Source: Sphingobium abikonense NBRC 16140 (GTDB taxonomy: Bacteria; Pseudomonadota; Alphaproteobacteria; Sphingomonadales; Sphingomonadaceae). Taken from it: a DNA stretch of 64,000 nt. A model generated the notes under the pieces. The model made no database searches and was not told the origin of the DNA. It saw only the letters and a list, made by a program, of their open reading frames with translations. The stretch lies in the NCBI RefSeq assembly GCF_001598335.1, contig NZ_BCYT01000001.1, positions 124,001 to 188,000 on the forward strand, read 5' to 3'. Below are positions 12,184 to 22,247 of the stretch, in pieces. Positions within the stretch are counted from its first letter, which is position 1. Each line of letters begins with the position of its first letter. The position numbers and the translations under genes were made by a program.

Positions 12184-13590
12184 TCAACCCTCGACGGGCG
12201 CGATGGCGGCCTCCTTGGGAATCGGTTCGGCGGCCGTCAGCCGTTCCGTGAAGGTCTGACGCCACCAACTGATATCCTGTGTTTCCACGCTGTCCATCAT
12301 CGCGCGCCAGCGGCGCTTGCGTTCGCCCAGCGGCATGGCCAGCGCGCGGTTGATCGCGTCCGACATTTCCTCGCTGCTATAGGGGTTGATGAGCAGCGCG
12401 TCGCGCAGCTGGATCGCCGCGCCCGCAAAGCGCGACAGCACCAGCACGCCGGGATCTTCCGGGTCCTGCGCCGCGACATATTCCTTGGCGACCAGGTTCA
12501 TGCCGTCGCGCAGCGGCGTCACCAGCCCGATCCGCGCCGCGCGGTAGATTCCCGCCAGCTTGTCGCGCGGATAACCCTGGTTGACGTAGCGGATCGGCGT
12601 CCAGTCGACATCGCTATATTCGCCATTGATCCGCCCGGCGAGCGAATCCAGCGTCGCGCGAATGTCGCGATAGCTTTCGACTTCCCCACGCGACGGCGGC
12701 GCGATCTGCGTCAGCACGACCTGACGATGATGTTCGGGATGGTCTTTTAGGAACCGCGCGTAACCGTTGAAGCGCTCCTCCAGACCCTTGCTGTAATCCA
12801 GCCGGTCGACGCCCACGATCAGCGACCGGTCCTGCAAGGACGCGCGGACCTGCCCGTACATATCCTTGGCGGCGTCGCTGACGGCGGCGTCGGCAAATTC
12901 CTGCGCGTTGATGCCGATGGGGCAGGCGATCGCCTGGATTGTCCGGTCGCCGACCGTGACGAAGTCGCCATCGACCTTGCCGCCCATTTCCTTCTCGACA
13001 TAATGGCGGAAGGATTCGAGCCATTCCTCGGTATGAAATCCCACCACATCATAGGCGAAAAGCGAACTCACCAGCTTGGTGTGATGCGGCAGTGAAACCA
13101 GAAGGCGCGTCGGCGGCCAGGGGATGTGGAGGAAGAAACCCATCCGGTTTTTAAGGCCGCGGTCGCGCAGCATCTGGCCGAGCGGGATCATGTGATAATC
13201 ATGGACCCAGATGATGTCGTCCGGTTCGATCAGCGGGCTGGTCGTCTCGGCAAAGCGCTTGTTGACGCGGTTATAGCCCCCTTCGAAATCGCGCGCATAT
13301 TCGGCCAAGTCGATACGGAAGTGGAAAAGCGGCCACAGAGTCTTGTTCGCGTACCCATTATAATATTCGTCGACATCCTGTTCTTCCAGGTCGATTGTCG
13401 CGGTCTTGACGCCGTCATATTCGGCAAAGCCGATATGCCCGGTAAAATTGTTCGTCACCTCGCCCGACCAGCCGACCCATATGCCCCGGCTTTCGCGCAG
13501 CGCTTGCGACAAGGCGACGGCCAGCCCGCCCTGATTGCCGTTCTTGCTGGGGCGACTAACCCGGTTGGAGATGATAATCAGGCGGCTCAT
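12184..13590 (-). CDS. otsA: Trehalose-6-phosphate synthase OtsA
   Basis: This GT20 glycosyltransferase makes trehalose 6-phosphate from UDP-glucose and glucose 6-phosphate. The start at 13590 ([15 protein letters not shown]) overlaps the GH15 stop by four bases (ATGA) and yields 468 residues, the normal length. Key motifs are [13 protein letters not shown] at the glucose-6-phosphate loop, [31 protein letters not shown] and [12 protein letters not shown] in the UDP-glucose pocket. It is the last gene of otsB-GH15-otsA. Trehalose is probably a stress protectant here. Confidence 0.97.
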   Translation of the reverse strand: MSRLIIISNRVSRPSKNGNQGGLAVALSQALRESRGIWVGWSGEVTNNFTGHIGFAEYDGVKTATIDLEEQDVDEYYNGYANKTLWPLFHFRIDLAEYARDFEGGYNRVNKRFAETTSPLIEPDDIIWVHDYHMIPLGQMLRDRGLKNRMGFFLHIPWPPTRLLVSLPHHTKLVSSLFAYDVVGFHTEEWLESFRHYVEKEMGGKVDGDFVTVGDRTIQAIACPIGINAQEFADAAVSDAAKDMYGQVRASLQDRSLIVGVDRLDYSKGLEERFNGYARFLKDHPEHHRQVVLTQIAPPSRGEVESYRDIRATLDSLAGRINGEYSDVDWTPIRYVNQGYPRDKLAGIYRAARIGLVTPLRDGMNLVAKEYVAAQDPEDPGVLVLSRFAGAAIQLRDALLINPYSSEEMSDAINRALAMPLGERKRRWRAMMDSVETQDISWWRQTFTERLTAAEPIPKEAAIAPVEG

Positions 13591-15413
13591 CGCATCGCGC
13601 TCCACGGTTTGCTCAGCAAGACGGCGCAATTGATGATGCCGACCAACGAGTAGGTTTGGGGATAATTGCCCCATAATTCCCCGGTCACGGGGTCGATATC
13701 CTCCGACAACAGGCCCGCGGCGGTGCGCCGCGACAGCATGACTTCAAACAATTCGCGCGCTTCTTCGGTGCGGCCGGTGCGATGCAGCGCCTCGATCAGC
13801 CAGAATGTGCAGACGTTGAACGCCGTCACCGGCTCGCCAAAATCATCGGGCGCGCTGTAGCGCAGCATGTCGTTGCCGCGCCGCAAATCGGCCTCCAGCG
13901 CCGCCAATGTACCGATGAATTTGGGATCATCGGCGCTCAGGAAGCGCAGGTCAAGCAGTTGCAGCAAGGACGCGTCGCGCGAATCATCCTCGAAATTGGC
14001 GGATATCGCGTTGCTGTCGCTGCGCCAGGCTGCGTCCAGGATACGCGTCCGCATCGTTTCCGCACGATTTTCCCAATAGGCTGCGCGCATGTCCAGGCCG
14101 ATCGCCTTGGCGGCATGGGCCAGCCGATCGCACGCCGCCCAGCACATGACGGCGCTATAGCTGTGCACATGGGCGCGCGTGCGCAGTTCCCACAGGCCAG
14201 CATCCGGCTTGTCATAGACTTGCCAGGCGCGCTCGCCGACCGCCTCCAGCGCCTCGAAATCGGCGTGGCCCGCCATCCGCAGCAACCGCTGGTCGATAAA
14301 GCCCTGCACCGATGATAGGGCGATCTGCCCATAGGCGTCATGCTGTATCTGTTCATAGGCCGCATTGCCGACGCGCACTGGCCCCATGCCGCGATAGCCC
14401 GGCAGGCCATCGGCTTCCCATTCGGTCAGCGTGGCATTGCCGCGTACGTCATAAAGCGGCTGGATATGCCCGCCCTTGGCCCCATCGACGATGTTGCGCA
14501 GATAGACGAGGTAGGATTCCAGCACGTCCAGCGCGCCCAACCGGTTGAGCGCTTCGACCGTATAATAGGCGTCGCGTACCCAGCAGTAGCGATAATCCCA
14601 ATTTCTGCCGCTATCGGCATGTTCGGGAATGGATGTGGTCAGCGCCGCGACGATCGCGCCGGTTTCCTCATGCTGGCAAAGTTTCAAGGTAATGGCGGAA
14701 CGAATGACCGCCTCCTGCCACTCGGCCGGGATCGCCAGCCCGCGCACCCAGACCTGCCATTCCAGGATGGTGTCGTCCAGCATCCGCTCGATCGCGGGGC
14801 GCAGCGCGTCGGAAAAGCCTTCGTCCGGCCCCATGAAGAAATGCATGTCGGCTTCCAGCCGGAACCAGCTTTCCTGGCTGATGAGGCCTATGGGCGCATT
14901 GGTCGATACCCGCATCGCCATGTAGGACAGGACCATGCGGATGTGGTTGGAGCCGTAGCTGATCGGCACCTTTTCCGCGTTCCAGCTAGTCGTCGGGCGC
15001 AGCCGCACCCGGATGCGCGGGCTGCCCGCGACGGGGCGCACGATGCGCACGAAGGCAACCGGGCGGTACATGCGCCCTTTGTGTCGGTGGCGCGGGCAGA
15101 AATCATAGGTTTCGATCGCATTGCCCTGCGCGTCGCGCTGGCGCGTCACCAGGATCGGGGTGTTGCGGATATAATGTTGTTCGATCGCGACGACATTTTC
15201 CAGCTCGATCGCCCAGAAGCCGCGCGCGTCCGGCTCATCCCAGGACTGATTATCGAGCAGGGCGGAAAAGACCGGGTCGCCATCCACGCGAGGCACGCAG
15301 CCCCAGACCATGCGCCCGGCGCGATCGATCAGGGCCGATGCCTGGCAATTGCCGATGGGCCACAGGTCCAGCGTCTGTTCGTTCGCGTGCGTTTCGCCGT
15401 TGCTGTTGCTGAT
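13587..15413 (-). CDS. GH15 family glycosidase (glucoamylase- or trehalase-like), unusual start
   Basis: This roughly 608-residue (alpha/alpha)6-barrel enzyme lies between otsB and otsA and is joined to otsA by an ATGA overlap. Visible motifs are WDYRYCWVRDAYYTV, TEWEADGLPGYRG (likely catalytic acid Glu) and GLLSEDIDPVTGELWGNYPQ (likely catalytic base Glu). Members next to ots genes in actinobacteria and proteobacteria can be trehalases, so trehalose breakdown is a reasonable inference. The first ATG is at 15311, but the conserved N-terminus LDLWPIGNCQASALIDRAGR is encoded before it, and no in-frame ATG, GTG or TTG exists upstream. An ATC codon at 15413-15411 has a GGGGG ribosome binding site at 7 bases and is proposed as the start. 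Confidence 0.85.
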   Translation of the reverse strand: MSNSNGETHANEQTLDLWPIGNCQASALIDRAGRMVWGCVPRVDGDPVFSALLDNQSWDEPDARGFWAIELENVVAIEQHYIRNTPILVTRQRDAQGNAIETYDFCPRHRHKGRMYRPVAFVRIVRPVAGSPRIRVRLRPTTSWNAEKVPISYGSNHIRMVLSYMAMRVSTNAPIGLISQESWFRLEADMHFFMGPDEGFSDALRPAIERMLDDTILEWQVWVRGLAIPAEWQEAVIRSAITLKLCQHEETGAIVAALTTSIPEHADSGRNWDYRYCWVRDAYYTVEALNRLGALDVLESYLVYLRNIVDGAKGGHIQPLYDVRGNATLTEWEADGLPGYRGMGPVRVGNAAYEQIQHDAYGQIALSSVQGFIDQRLLRMAGHADFEALEAVGERAWQVYDKPDAGLWELRTRAHVHSYSAVMCWAACDRLAHAAKAIGLDMRAAYWENRAETMRTRILDAAWRSDSNAISANFEDDSRDASLLQLLDLRFLSADDPKFIGTLAALEADLRRGNDMLRYSAPDDFGEPVTAFNVCTFWLIEALHRTGRTEEARELFEVMLSRRTAAGLLSEDIDPVTGELWGNYPQTYSLVGIINCAVLLSKPWSAMR

Positions 15414-15457
15414 GTTTCTGCCCCCTTTGACTGCAACCCAAGCCGATAGGCCGCCGT

Positions 15458-16285
15458 TCAGCCGAGCCGGGCAGCCCCTTCCGCCAGATAATGCCTGACG
15501 GCGGCAACCTGTTCCAACCCGAAAGCAGCAAAAGTCGATCGCGGTGCGCCGACCAGGATGCCCGCGCCGCCTTGCTCGGCTGCGGCGGCAAAGCCTTCCT
15601 CATCCGTCACATCGTCGCCGATAAAGACAGGAACGCCACCCGCCATGGGCGGCTGCGTCATCAGCCGGCGCACCGCGCTGCCCTTGTCGGCTCCGCCCGG
15701 TCGCAATTCGAACAGCATCTTGCCCGGTTGCACCGCCAGGTCATGGTCGGCGGCCAGCGCCATGGCGAGCGCGCGGGCTTCATCGCCCCATTGCGGCGCA
15801 CCGCGAAAATGCAGCCCGACGCTGATGGTCTTGCGTTCGACCAGCATGCCCGGCTTGTCCGCGACAAAAGCGTTGAATGCATCCTCAACCGCGTCGATCG
15901 CCGGCAAGCGCGCGGGCGCATCGACGTGCGCGCCAGGCGCGGCGAATTCCAGCCCATGCGTGCCGGCAATCAGGAAATCGGTAAAGCCAAAATCCCGCAG
16001 GGTCGCGACCGACCGGCCGCTGACGATCGCCAGCCGGCCGTCCAGCGCATCGCGCAGCCGGAGCAGCGTCGCGATCAGATCGTCGCCCACCTCAACGCCG
16101 CAGGGCGTATCGGCGATCGGCGCGAGCGTGCCGTCGAAATCCAGAAACAGCGACGCGCCGTCCAGCAGTCCGACGGACGGGGAGGGGAGCGGGGCGGGGT
16201 TTGGGGAGCAAGCAGAATCAGACACGGGGGCAAAGTGGCGCTTCCCGTTCAAACCGCAACCCCTCTTATGGTGCAGCGCACGCAA
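15458..16285 (-). CDS. otsB: Trehalose-6-phosphate phosphatase OtsB
   Basis: This HAD-superfamily phosphatase dephosphorylates trehalose 6-phosphate. HAD motif I is [13 protein letters not shown] with the nucleophile Asp, motif II is AIVSGRS, the Lys lies near [10 protein letters not shown] and motif IV is [17 protein letters not shown] at 16285 has GAGG six bases upstream. A GTG at 16225 is the alternative and gives 255 residues, closer to the family. The 5' region is divergent from parC. The stop is 44 bases before the proposed GH15 start, so the three genes form one operon. Confidence 0.93.
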   Translation of the reverse strand: MRALHHKRGCGLNGKRHFAPVSDSACSPNPAPLPSPSVGLLDGASLFLDFDGTLAPIADTPCGVEVGDDLIATLLRLRDALDGRLAIVSGRSVATLRDFGFTDFLIAGTHGLEFAAPGAHVDAPARLPAIDAVEDAFNAFVADKPGMLVERKTISVGLHFRGAPQWGDEARALAMALAADHDLAVQPGKMLFELRPGGADKGSAVRRLMTQPPMAGGVPVFIGDDVTDEEGFAAAAEQGGAGILVGAPRSTFAAFGLEQVAAVRHYLAEGAARLG

Positions 16286-16379
16286 AAAATATCCTCAGGT
16301 CAGCATGGGGAACGCACGCCGATTTAGGCAACGGACTGCCATCTTTGCCAAAGCGGCGGGCGCTGCTATTCCGGAGGGA

Positions 16380-18668
16380 ATGACAGACTTTCGCGACCCG
16401 TTCGACGCCATCAAGGACCATCCTTTCGACGAAGCGCTTTCCCAGCGCTATCTCGTCTATGCGCTCTCGACCATCACCGCGCGGTCGCTGCCGGACCTTC
16501 GCGATGGGTTGAAGCCCGTGCATCGGCGCCTGCTCTGGGCGATGCGGCTGTTGCGGATGGAGCCGGGCGGGGCCAGCGCCGACATACTCTCGGCCAATCC
16601 TGCCCGAAACACCACCGCCTACAAGAAATGCGCGCGTGTCGTGGGCGACGTGATCGGCAAATATCACCCCCATGGCGACGCGTCGGTCTATGACGCCATG
16701 GTGCGGCTGGCGCAGGATTTTTCCCTGCGCACGCCGCTGGTCGACGGGCAGGGGAATTTCGGCAATATCGACGGCGATAATGCCGCGGCCATGCGCTACA
16801 CCGAAGCGCGACTGACCCAGGCGGCGGCCGACCTGATGGCGGGGCTGGACGAAGGCACGGTCGATTTCCGCCCGACCTATAATGGCGAGGATGAGGAGCC
16901 GGAGGTATTTCCCGGCCTTTTCCCCAATCTGCTCGCCAATGGCGCCAGCGGCATCGCGGTCGGCATGGCGACCAGCATCCCGCCGCATAATGTCGCTGAA
17001 CTGATCGACGCCGCCAATCTGCTGATCGACGATCCCGATGCCGATCATGCAGCGTTGATGCAGATCGTTCGGGGGCCTGACTTTCCGACCGGCGGCGTGC
17101 TGGTGGACAGCCCGTCGATCATTGCCGAAGCCTATGCCACCGGACGAGGCGCCTTCCGCACGCGCGCGCGCTGGCACAAGGAGGATCATGGCCGCGGCAC
17201 CTGGATCGCGGTCGTCACTGAGATTCCCTATCAGGTGCAGAAGTCGAAGCTGATCGAGCAGATCGCGGCGCTGATCAACGACAAGAAGCTGCCGATCCTG
17301 GCCGATGTGCGCGACGAATCCGACGCGGAGATTCGCATCGTCATCGAACCGCGCGCCCGCACGGTCGACGATCAGCTGCTGATGGACAGCCTGTTTCGCC
17401 TGACCGACCTGGAAAACCGCTTTCCGCTCAATCTGAACGTGCTCGACGCCACCCATACGCCGCGGGTGCTGGGCTTGAAGCCGTTGCTGGTCGAATGGCT
17501 GCAGCATCAGATCGACGTGCTGGTCCGGCGCGCGCGTCACCGGCTCGACAAGATCGCGGCCCGGGTCGAGCTGCTCGACGGCTATATCATCGCCTATCTG
17601 AACCTCGATCGGGTTATCGAGATCATCCGCACGGAGGATGAGCCAAAGGAGGTGATGATGGCCGAATTCGGCCTCACCGACCGCCAGGCCGAAGCGATTC
17701 TCAACATGCGGTTGCGCAGCTTGCGCAAGCTGGAGGAAATGGAGCTTCGCCGCGAACATGGCGAATTGTTGAAAGAGCGCGATGAGCTTGAAAAGCTGGT
17801 CGAAAGCCCGGCTCGGCAGCGTACCCGGCTCAAGAAGGACCTTGCCGCCCTGCGCAAGCGCTATGGTCCCGACACCGATCTGGGCCGCCGGCGCACCCTG
17901 GTCGAGGAAGCTGCGCCTGCGCGCGAAATCCCGCTGGAAGCGATGATCGAGCGTGAGCCGATCACCGTGATCCTGTCCGAGCGCGGCTGGATTCGCGCGA
18001 TGAGCGGCCACCGCGACCTTGCCGCCGCCGATACGCTCAAGTTCAAGGAAGGCGACGGGCCGCAATTCGCCTTTCACGCCTATACGACCGACAAGCTGTT
18101 GCTGGCGACCTCCACCGGGCGCGTCTTCACCCTGTCGTCGGACAAATTGCCTGGTGGACGCGGCTTTGGCGATCCGGTGCGCTCGCTTGTCGACATGGAT
18201 AATGAAGGGGCGATCGTGGCCCTGATGCCCGCACGACCCGGCGGAGAATTATTGCTCGCGTCGTCGGACGGGCGCGGGTTTATTGCCGCAACATCCGACA
18301 TCATGGCTGAAACGCGCAAGGGCAAGCAGGTGGTGAATGTCCGCGCGGGCGCGCGGCTCGCCGTGGTCCATCCCGTGCCGGCCGAAGCCGACAGCGTCGC
18401 GGTCATTGGCGAGAACCGCAAATTGCTGGTCTTCGCCATCACCGAAATGCCCCGCATGGCGCGCGGGCAGGGGGTTCAGCTTCAGCGATATCGCGACGGT
18501 GGCCTGTCGGACGCCATCGCTTTCCGTCTCGCCGACGGGTTGACCTGGGCCATGGGGGGCGACTCCGGTCGAACCCGCAATGAAACCGACATGACGCCGT
18601 GGAAGGTTGCCAGGGGTGCTGCCGGCCGGATGCCCCCCAATGGATTTCCGCGCGATAATCGCTTCTAG
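16380..18668 (+). CDS. parC: DNA topoisomerase IV subunit A ParC
   Basis: The 762-residue A subunit of topoisomerase IV cuts and rejoins DNA to unlink daughter chromosomes, with ParE. The start ATG at 16380 is preceded by GGAGGGA and matches the family opening ([20 protein letters not shown]). A longer open frame back to 15558 is antisense to otsB and not part of the gene. The active-site Tyr is in [10 protein letters not shown]. The quinolone region reads [17 protein letters not shown], with Ala where E. coli has Ser80 and Asp where it has Glu84. The C-terminal beta-pinwheel has degenerate blades and no GyrA box, as expected for ParC. Confidence 0.96.
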   Translation: MTDFRDPFDAIKDHPFDEALSQRYLVYALSTITARSLPDLRDGLKPVHRRLLWAMRLLRMEPGGASADILSANPARNTTAYKKCARVVGDVIGKYHPHGDASVYDAMVRLAQDFSLRTPLVDGQGNFGNIDGDNAAAMRYTEARLTQAAADLMAGLDEGTVDFRPTYNGEDEEPEVFPGLFPNLLANGASGIAVGMATSIPPHNVAELIDAANLLIDDPDADHAALMQIVRGPDFPTGGVLVDSPSIIAEAYATGRGAFRTRARWHKEDHGRGTWIAVVTEIPYQVQKSKLIEQIAALINDKKLPILADVRDESDAEIRIVIEPRARTVDDQLLMDSLFRLTDLENRFPLNLNVLDATHTPRVLGLKPLLVEWLQHQIDVLVRRARHRLDKIAARVELLDGYIIAYLNLDRVIEIIRTEDEPKEVMMAEFGLTDRQAEAILNMRLRSLRKLEEMELRREHGELLKERDELEKLVESPARQRTRLKKDLAALRKRYGPDTDLGRRRTLVEEAAPAREIPLEAMIEREPITVILSERGWIRAMSGHRDLAAADTLKFKEGDGPQFAFHAYTTDKLLLATSTGRVFTLSSDKLPGGRGFGDPVRSLVDMDNEGAIVALMPARPGGELLLASSDGRGFIAATSDIMAETRKGKQVVNVRAGARLAVVHPVPAEADSVAVIGENRKLLVFAITEMPRMARGQGVQLQRYRDGGLSDAIAFRLADGLTWAMGGDSGRTRNETDMTPWKVARGAAGRMPPNGFPRDNRF

Positions 18669-18728
18669 ATTGTTCTAAATCGGAATTTCGTTTTCGGAAT
18701 ATTTACCTAATCGCCCTAGCCCGGTGCC

Positions 18729-20480
18729 ATGGAATCCGCGTCCGTGCGTCCTCGGCTGGCTCAGACGATCCGTAGCGAAGCTAGCTGCGGTGACGCGGGC
18801 CCTTGCGTTTGCTCGCTTGAAGATCCCGCCGAGTTCCTCATGGCGCTGCCGCAGGCCGCAGCGATCGTGGCCTATCGGGGGGCCGGGCTTTCGGTGATTG
18901 CGGGTAACGCCCGCTTCAATCAGGCGATGGAACAAGGACGGGTCAGTCCCGCCGATATTCTGCCCAATTCGGTCTGGGCCGAACGCATCCGCCACTTCAT
19001 TGACTCGGGCAAGGATAATGTAATTTTCGAAACGCGGCGCGAAGGGAAGCTCGGGCCGGAATATCATATGTGCACCATCGGTCGGTTGCACAGCGATGAC
19101 CCGGCGCAGCATTTGCTTTTGTTCACGGCGACGGACCGGACCAACGAACGGGCGATCGAAAAAAATTTGCGGCGCGAGCTGCTGGCCGACGGGCTGACCG
19201 CGCTCCCCAACCGCACCGGCTTTGGCGAGGAAATTGACGATCGCCTGAAAAATGGCGTCTGGCCCGACTCGGCGCAATTCGGCATCATCGCCATTGATCT
19301 CAGCCGCTTCAGCCGGGTCAATGAGTCGCTGGGGCCGATGGCCGGCGACGAATTGCTCATCACGGTGGCGAAGCGCCTGAAATCCTGCCTGCGCCAGGGT
19401 GACGTTCTGGCGCGGATCGGCGGCAATGATTTCGCGATTTTCGCTCGGCTCAACAATGGCTTGTCAGACGCTCTTCATATCGTTCGGAGAATTCAGGAAG
19501 CGATGGGATCACCCATCCGGTTGAGCGACCTGCAAATTCGCGTCGATTGCGCCATCGGCTGTGCGCTGTCGCTGGACCTCGAAGAAGACCCCGATGATGT
19601 CGTTCGCAAGGCGCAGGCTGCGGTCAAGATCGCCAAGCGGACGGGCAAGGTCGAAATCTATCGCAATGGCGTGCTCAAGGAGGCGCAACGTCGCTTCTCG
19701 ATTGAAAGCCGCCTGCGCGACGCCTTGTCGCAGGGTGGATTGTCGCTCGCTTATCAGCCGCTCATTCACCTTCAGACCGGCGAAATCACGGGTTTCGAAG
19801 CTCTGGCGCGCTGGAACGACCCGGAACTGGGCAATGTGCCGCCGACCGAATTTATCGCGGTTGCCGAAGAAAGCGGGCTTATCACCTCCCTGGGGCGTTG
19901 GGCCGCCTATGAAGCGGCGCAGGCCCTGTCGCGCTGGGACGCGAAATATGGCCAGCCGATGCCCGTGGGGGTTAACGTCAATGTGTCGGCGATTCAGATT
20001 GCGCGTGATGACGTAGAGAGCATGTTTGAAGAAGCGGTCCGCTATGCCGGGATCGATGGTCGGCGCATGACCGCCGAACTGACCGAGAGCGCGATCGTCG
20101 CCGATCCTGACAAGGCGCGCAAATGGCTGGTCGCGCTGAAGGATCTCGACATGTCCATCGCGATGGATGATTTCGGCACGGGTTTTTCGAACCTGGCGAG
20201 CCTTCACAGCCTCCCGATCGATATCCTCAAGATCGACCGCAGCTTCGTGTCGTCCATGCTGGAGGATCATGACAAGATGGTGATCGTGCGAACCATCCTG
20301 TCGCTCGCGGAATCGCTTAATCTCAAGGTTACGGCGGAGGGCATCGAAACCCAGGCGCTCGCGCTCCAGCTTCAGAATATGGGCTGCTGGCAAGCGCAGG
20401 GCTATTATTTCGCCCGTCCGATGAACGAAGCCGACGCCTTCGACTATTGGCGCGCGCGCTGGAATTTCGAAACGATCTGA
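18729..20480 (+). CDS. PAS-GGDEF-EAL cyclic-di-GMP protein, probable phosphodiesterase
   Basis: This 583-residue signalling protein has a PAS-like N-terminus (to about 140), a GGDEF domain (about 150-310) and an EAL domain (about 325-575). The GGDEF signature is degenerate (ARIGGNDFAIF, Asn at the third position), so cyclase activity is doubtful. The EAL domain keeps its catalytic set: FEALARW, VNVNVSAIQIA, AELTESAIV, MDDFGTGFSNL, LKIDRSFV and TAEGIETQ. It should hydrolyse c-di-GMP to pGpG. No membrane segment is visible, so it is cytosolic. Its last 37 bases overlap the 3' end of cca on the other strand. Confidence 0.92.
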   Translation: MESASVRPRLAQTIRSEASCGDAGPCVCSLEDPAEFLMALPQAAAIVAYRGAGLSVIAGNARFNQAMEQGRVSPADILPNSVWAERIRHFIDSGKDNVIFETRREGKLGPEYHMCTIGRLHSDDPAQHLLLFTATDRTNERAIEKNLRRELLADGLTALPNRTGFGEEIDDRLKNGVWPDSAQFGIIAIDLSRFSRVNESLGPMAGDELLITVAKRLKSCLRQGDVLARIGGNDFAIFARLNNGLSDALHIVRRIQEAMGSPIRLSDLQIRVDCAIGCALSLDLEEDPDDVVRKAQAAVKIAKRTGKVEIYRNGVLKEAQRRFSIESRLRDALSQGGLSLAYQPLIHLQTGEITGFEALARWNDPELGNVPPTEFIAVAEESGLITSLGRWAAYEAAQALSRWDAKYGQPMPVGVNVNVSAIQIARDDVESMFEEAVRYAGIDGRRMTAELTESAIVADPDKARKWLVALKDLDMSIAMDDFGTGFSNLASLHSLPIDILKIDRSFVSSMLEDHDKMVIVRTILSLAESLNLKVTAEGIETQALALQLQNMGCWQAQGYYFARPMNEADAFDYWRARWNFETI

Positions 20481-21655
20481 TCGGCCAGTTGCTGCACCCG
20501 GTCCTCATCGGGAAAATCTTCCGCCACCCATTGCCGCTCAACCTGTTGCAGGGCCTTGGCCACATCCGGTCCCGGCGTCAGGCCGCGCTTGATCAGGGCG
20601 CCGCCGCTGATCGGCAGCCTGGGCGGCGTCCACCCCCGTAACTGCGCCAGCGCCTCGACCGGCTGGGCGCTCTCCAGCAGCAACCGGTCGATCGCGCCTT
20701 CCGTCCCGATGCGGAATGCCAGAGCCTTCATGCTCTCTCCCGCGCCATCCCGTGCCAGCGCCACTGCCAGCCGCTTGCGCGCCTTGTTTGACAGCTTCAA
20801 CCGCGCTCCCACCTGATCGGCCACGGCTGCATCGGGCGGCAGCAGCGCGGCAAGCCGCCGCACGGCCGACGGGGGTAAACTGGCCTTGGCCTCCCGTGCG
20901 ATCAGCGCCGCTACCCGATCGACGCCCTCCATCCCGACTTCCGGCAGCACCGGGCGCAATATGCCGCCTTCGACCATCAGGCGCAGGGCCGTGACCGGTG
21001 ACGCTACTGCCAGAAGCTTCATCAATTCGTCGGCGATCCGTTCGCGTGACAACGCCATCAGGCTATTGGCCGCTGCCACGCACGCGGCATAGGCATCGCC
21101 GTCCACCTCATTGTCGCCATAGCGCGCCAGGAACCGGAAATAGCGCAGGATGCGCAGATGATCCTCCGCAATCCGCGCCTCCGCATCGCCGATGAAGCGC
21201 AACCGCCGCGCCTCCAGGTCCGCGATACCGCCGAAATAATCGCTGATCGCGCCTGTCATCGGGTCGGCGTACAGGGCGTTGATCGTGAAGTCGCGGCGCG
21301 CCGCGTCCTCGCGCCAGTCGTCGGTATAGGCGATGGTCGCGCGCCTGCCGTCGGTACTGACGTCGCGCCGCAATGTCGTGATCTCGACCGGGCCGTCGGC
21401 CAGCACGGCCGTAACCGTGCCATGGTCGATCCCGGTCGGCACCGCCTTGATCCCCGCATCCTTCAGGCGTTCCATGACCGCCGTCGGCGGCAGCGATGTG
21501 GCGAGGTCCAGATCATTGACCGACAGGCCCAGCAATCCGTCACGCACGGCCCCGCCGACATAGCGTGCCAGGCCGTCTCTTGCCCCCAGCGCGAACAGCA
21601 ATGCGTCGAGGCCCGGCCGATGACGCCAGGGCGCGTCAGGCAGCAAGGCGGTCAT
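20444..21655 (-). CDS. cca: CCA tRNA nucleotidyltransferase
   Basis: This class II polymerase-beta-type enzyme adds or repairs the CCA end of tRNAs. The start MTALLPDAPW at 21655 gives 403 residues and overlaps the Nudix stop by 20 bases. The catalytic motif is RYVGGAVRDGLLGLSVNDLD, which holds the two metal-binding Asp residues. The RRDFTINALYADP and RAIAEDHLRILRYFRF-like helices follow. The four tRNAs in the window already encode CCA, so repair or poly(A)-like functions may dominate. It is convergent with the EAL gene and overlaps it. Confidence 0.94.
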   Translation of the reverse strand: MTALLPDAPWRHRPGLDALLFALGARDGLARYVGGAVRDGLLGLSVNDLDLATSLPPTAVMERLKDAGIKAVPTGIDHGTVTAVLADGPVEITTLRRDVSTDGRRATIAYTDDWREDAARRDFTINALYADPMTGAISDYFGGIADLEARRLRFIGDAEARIAEDHLRILRYFRFLARYGDNEVDGDAYAACVAAANSLMALSRERIADELMKLLAVASPVTALRLMVEGGILRPVLPEVGMEGVDRVAALIAREAKASLPPSAVRRLAALLPPDAAVADQVGARLKLSNKARKRLAVALARDGAGESMKALAFRIGTEGAIDRLLLESAQPVEALAQLRGWTPPRLPISGGALIKRGLTPGPDVAKALQQVERQWVAEDFPDEDRVQQLADQIVSKFQRARQ

Positions 21656-22247
21656 GGCCAAGCCTGCGCGACAGATTGGCGAGAATGGCGGCGGTGATGC
21701 CCCATATGCGGCGACCTTCCCAATGGATTTCATAATAGGCCCGCATCGCGCCGGCATATTCGACCTCATGGCGGATGCGATTGGCGGGATCGAGCGCGAA
21801 GGCGAGCGGCACTTCAAACCAGGCAGCCACTTCGCTTTCCTGCGCGCGTAGCGGCAGGTCCGGCGGAATCACGCCCAACACGGGCACGATGTCGAAACCG
21901 GTAAAGGTCTGATAACGGTCGGAGATGCCGACAAGCTCGACCCGGTCGGGCGGCAGCGCGATCTCCTCCTGCGCCTCACGCAGCGCGCCGGCGATCGCAT
22001 CGGCGTCCGACGGGTCGACGCGGCCGCCGGGAAAGGCGACCTGCCCGGCATGTTTGCGAAGCGCCGTGGATCGCTCCGTCAGGATCAATCCCGGCTCCGG
22101 CCGATCGGTGATCGCAACCAGCACGGCGGCCGGGGCCAATGCTATCTCGCCTTCTATCCGCGGATCGCGCACATCGGACAGCGGCAGCATGTCGGTTCGC
22201 CGATGTCCTTCCTCCAGCGCGGCGCGCAGCCGCAACGCCAGTGTCAT
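21636..22247 (-). CDS. Nudix hydrolase, CoA pyrophosphatase type
   Basis: This 203-residue Nudix protein resembles the NudL/CoA-pyrophosphatase group, which cleaves CoA into phosphopantetheine and ADP. It shows ILTERSTALRKHAGQVAFPG, the group's extra motif, directly before a Nudix box that ends ALREAQEEIAL. The gene overlaps DUF1285 upstream by an ATGA and cca downstream by 20 bases, so the three are translationally coupled. Substrate specificity is inferred from motif resemblance only. Confidence 0.9.
   Translation of the reverse strand: MTLALRLRAALEEGHRRTDMLPLSDVRDPRIEGEIALAPAAVLVAITDRPEPGLILTERSTALRKHAGQVAFPGGRVDPSDADAIAGALREAQEEIALPPDRVELVGISDRYQTFTGFDIVPVLGVIPPDLPLRAQESEVAAWFEVPLAFALDPANRIRHEVEYAGAMRAYYEIHWEGRRIWGITAAILANLSRRLGHDRLAA

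Noticed and set aside
15558-16379. Upstream extension of the parC frame
   Set aside because: It is antisense to otsB, and ParC family starts match ATG 16380, which has GGAGGGA before it.
16266-18077. A 603-codon minus-strand open frame over parC
   Set aside because: It is antisense to parC and begins inside the otsB-parC control region, with no conserved motif.
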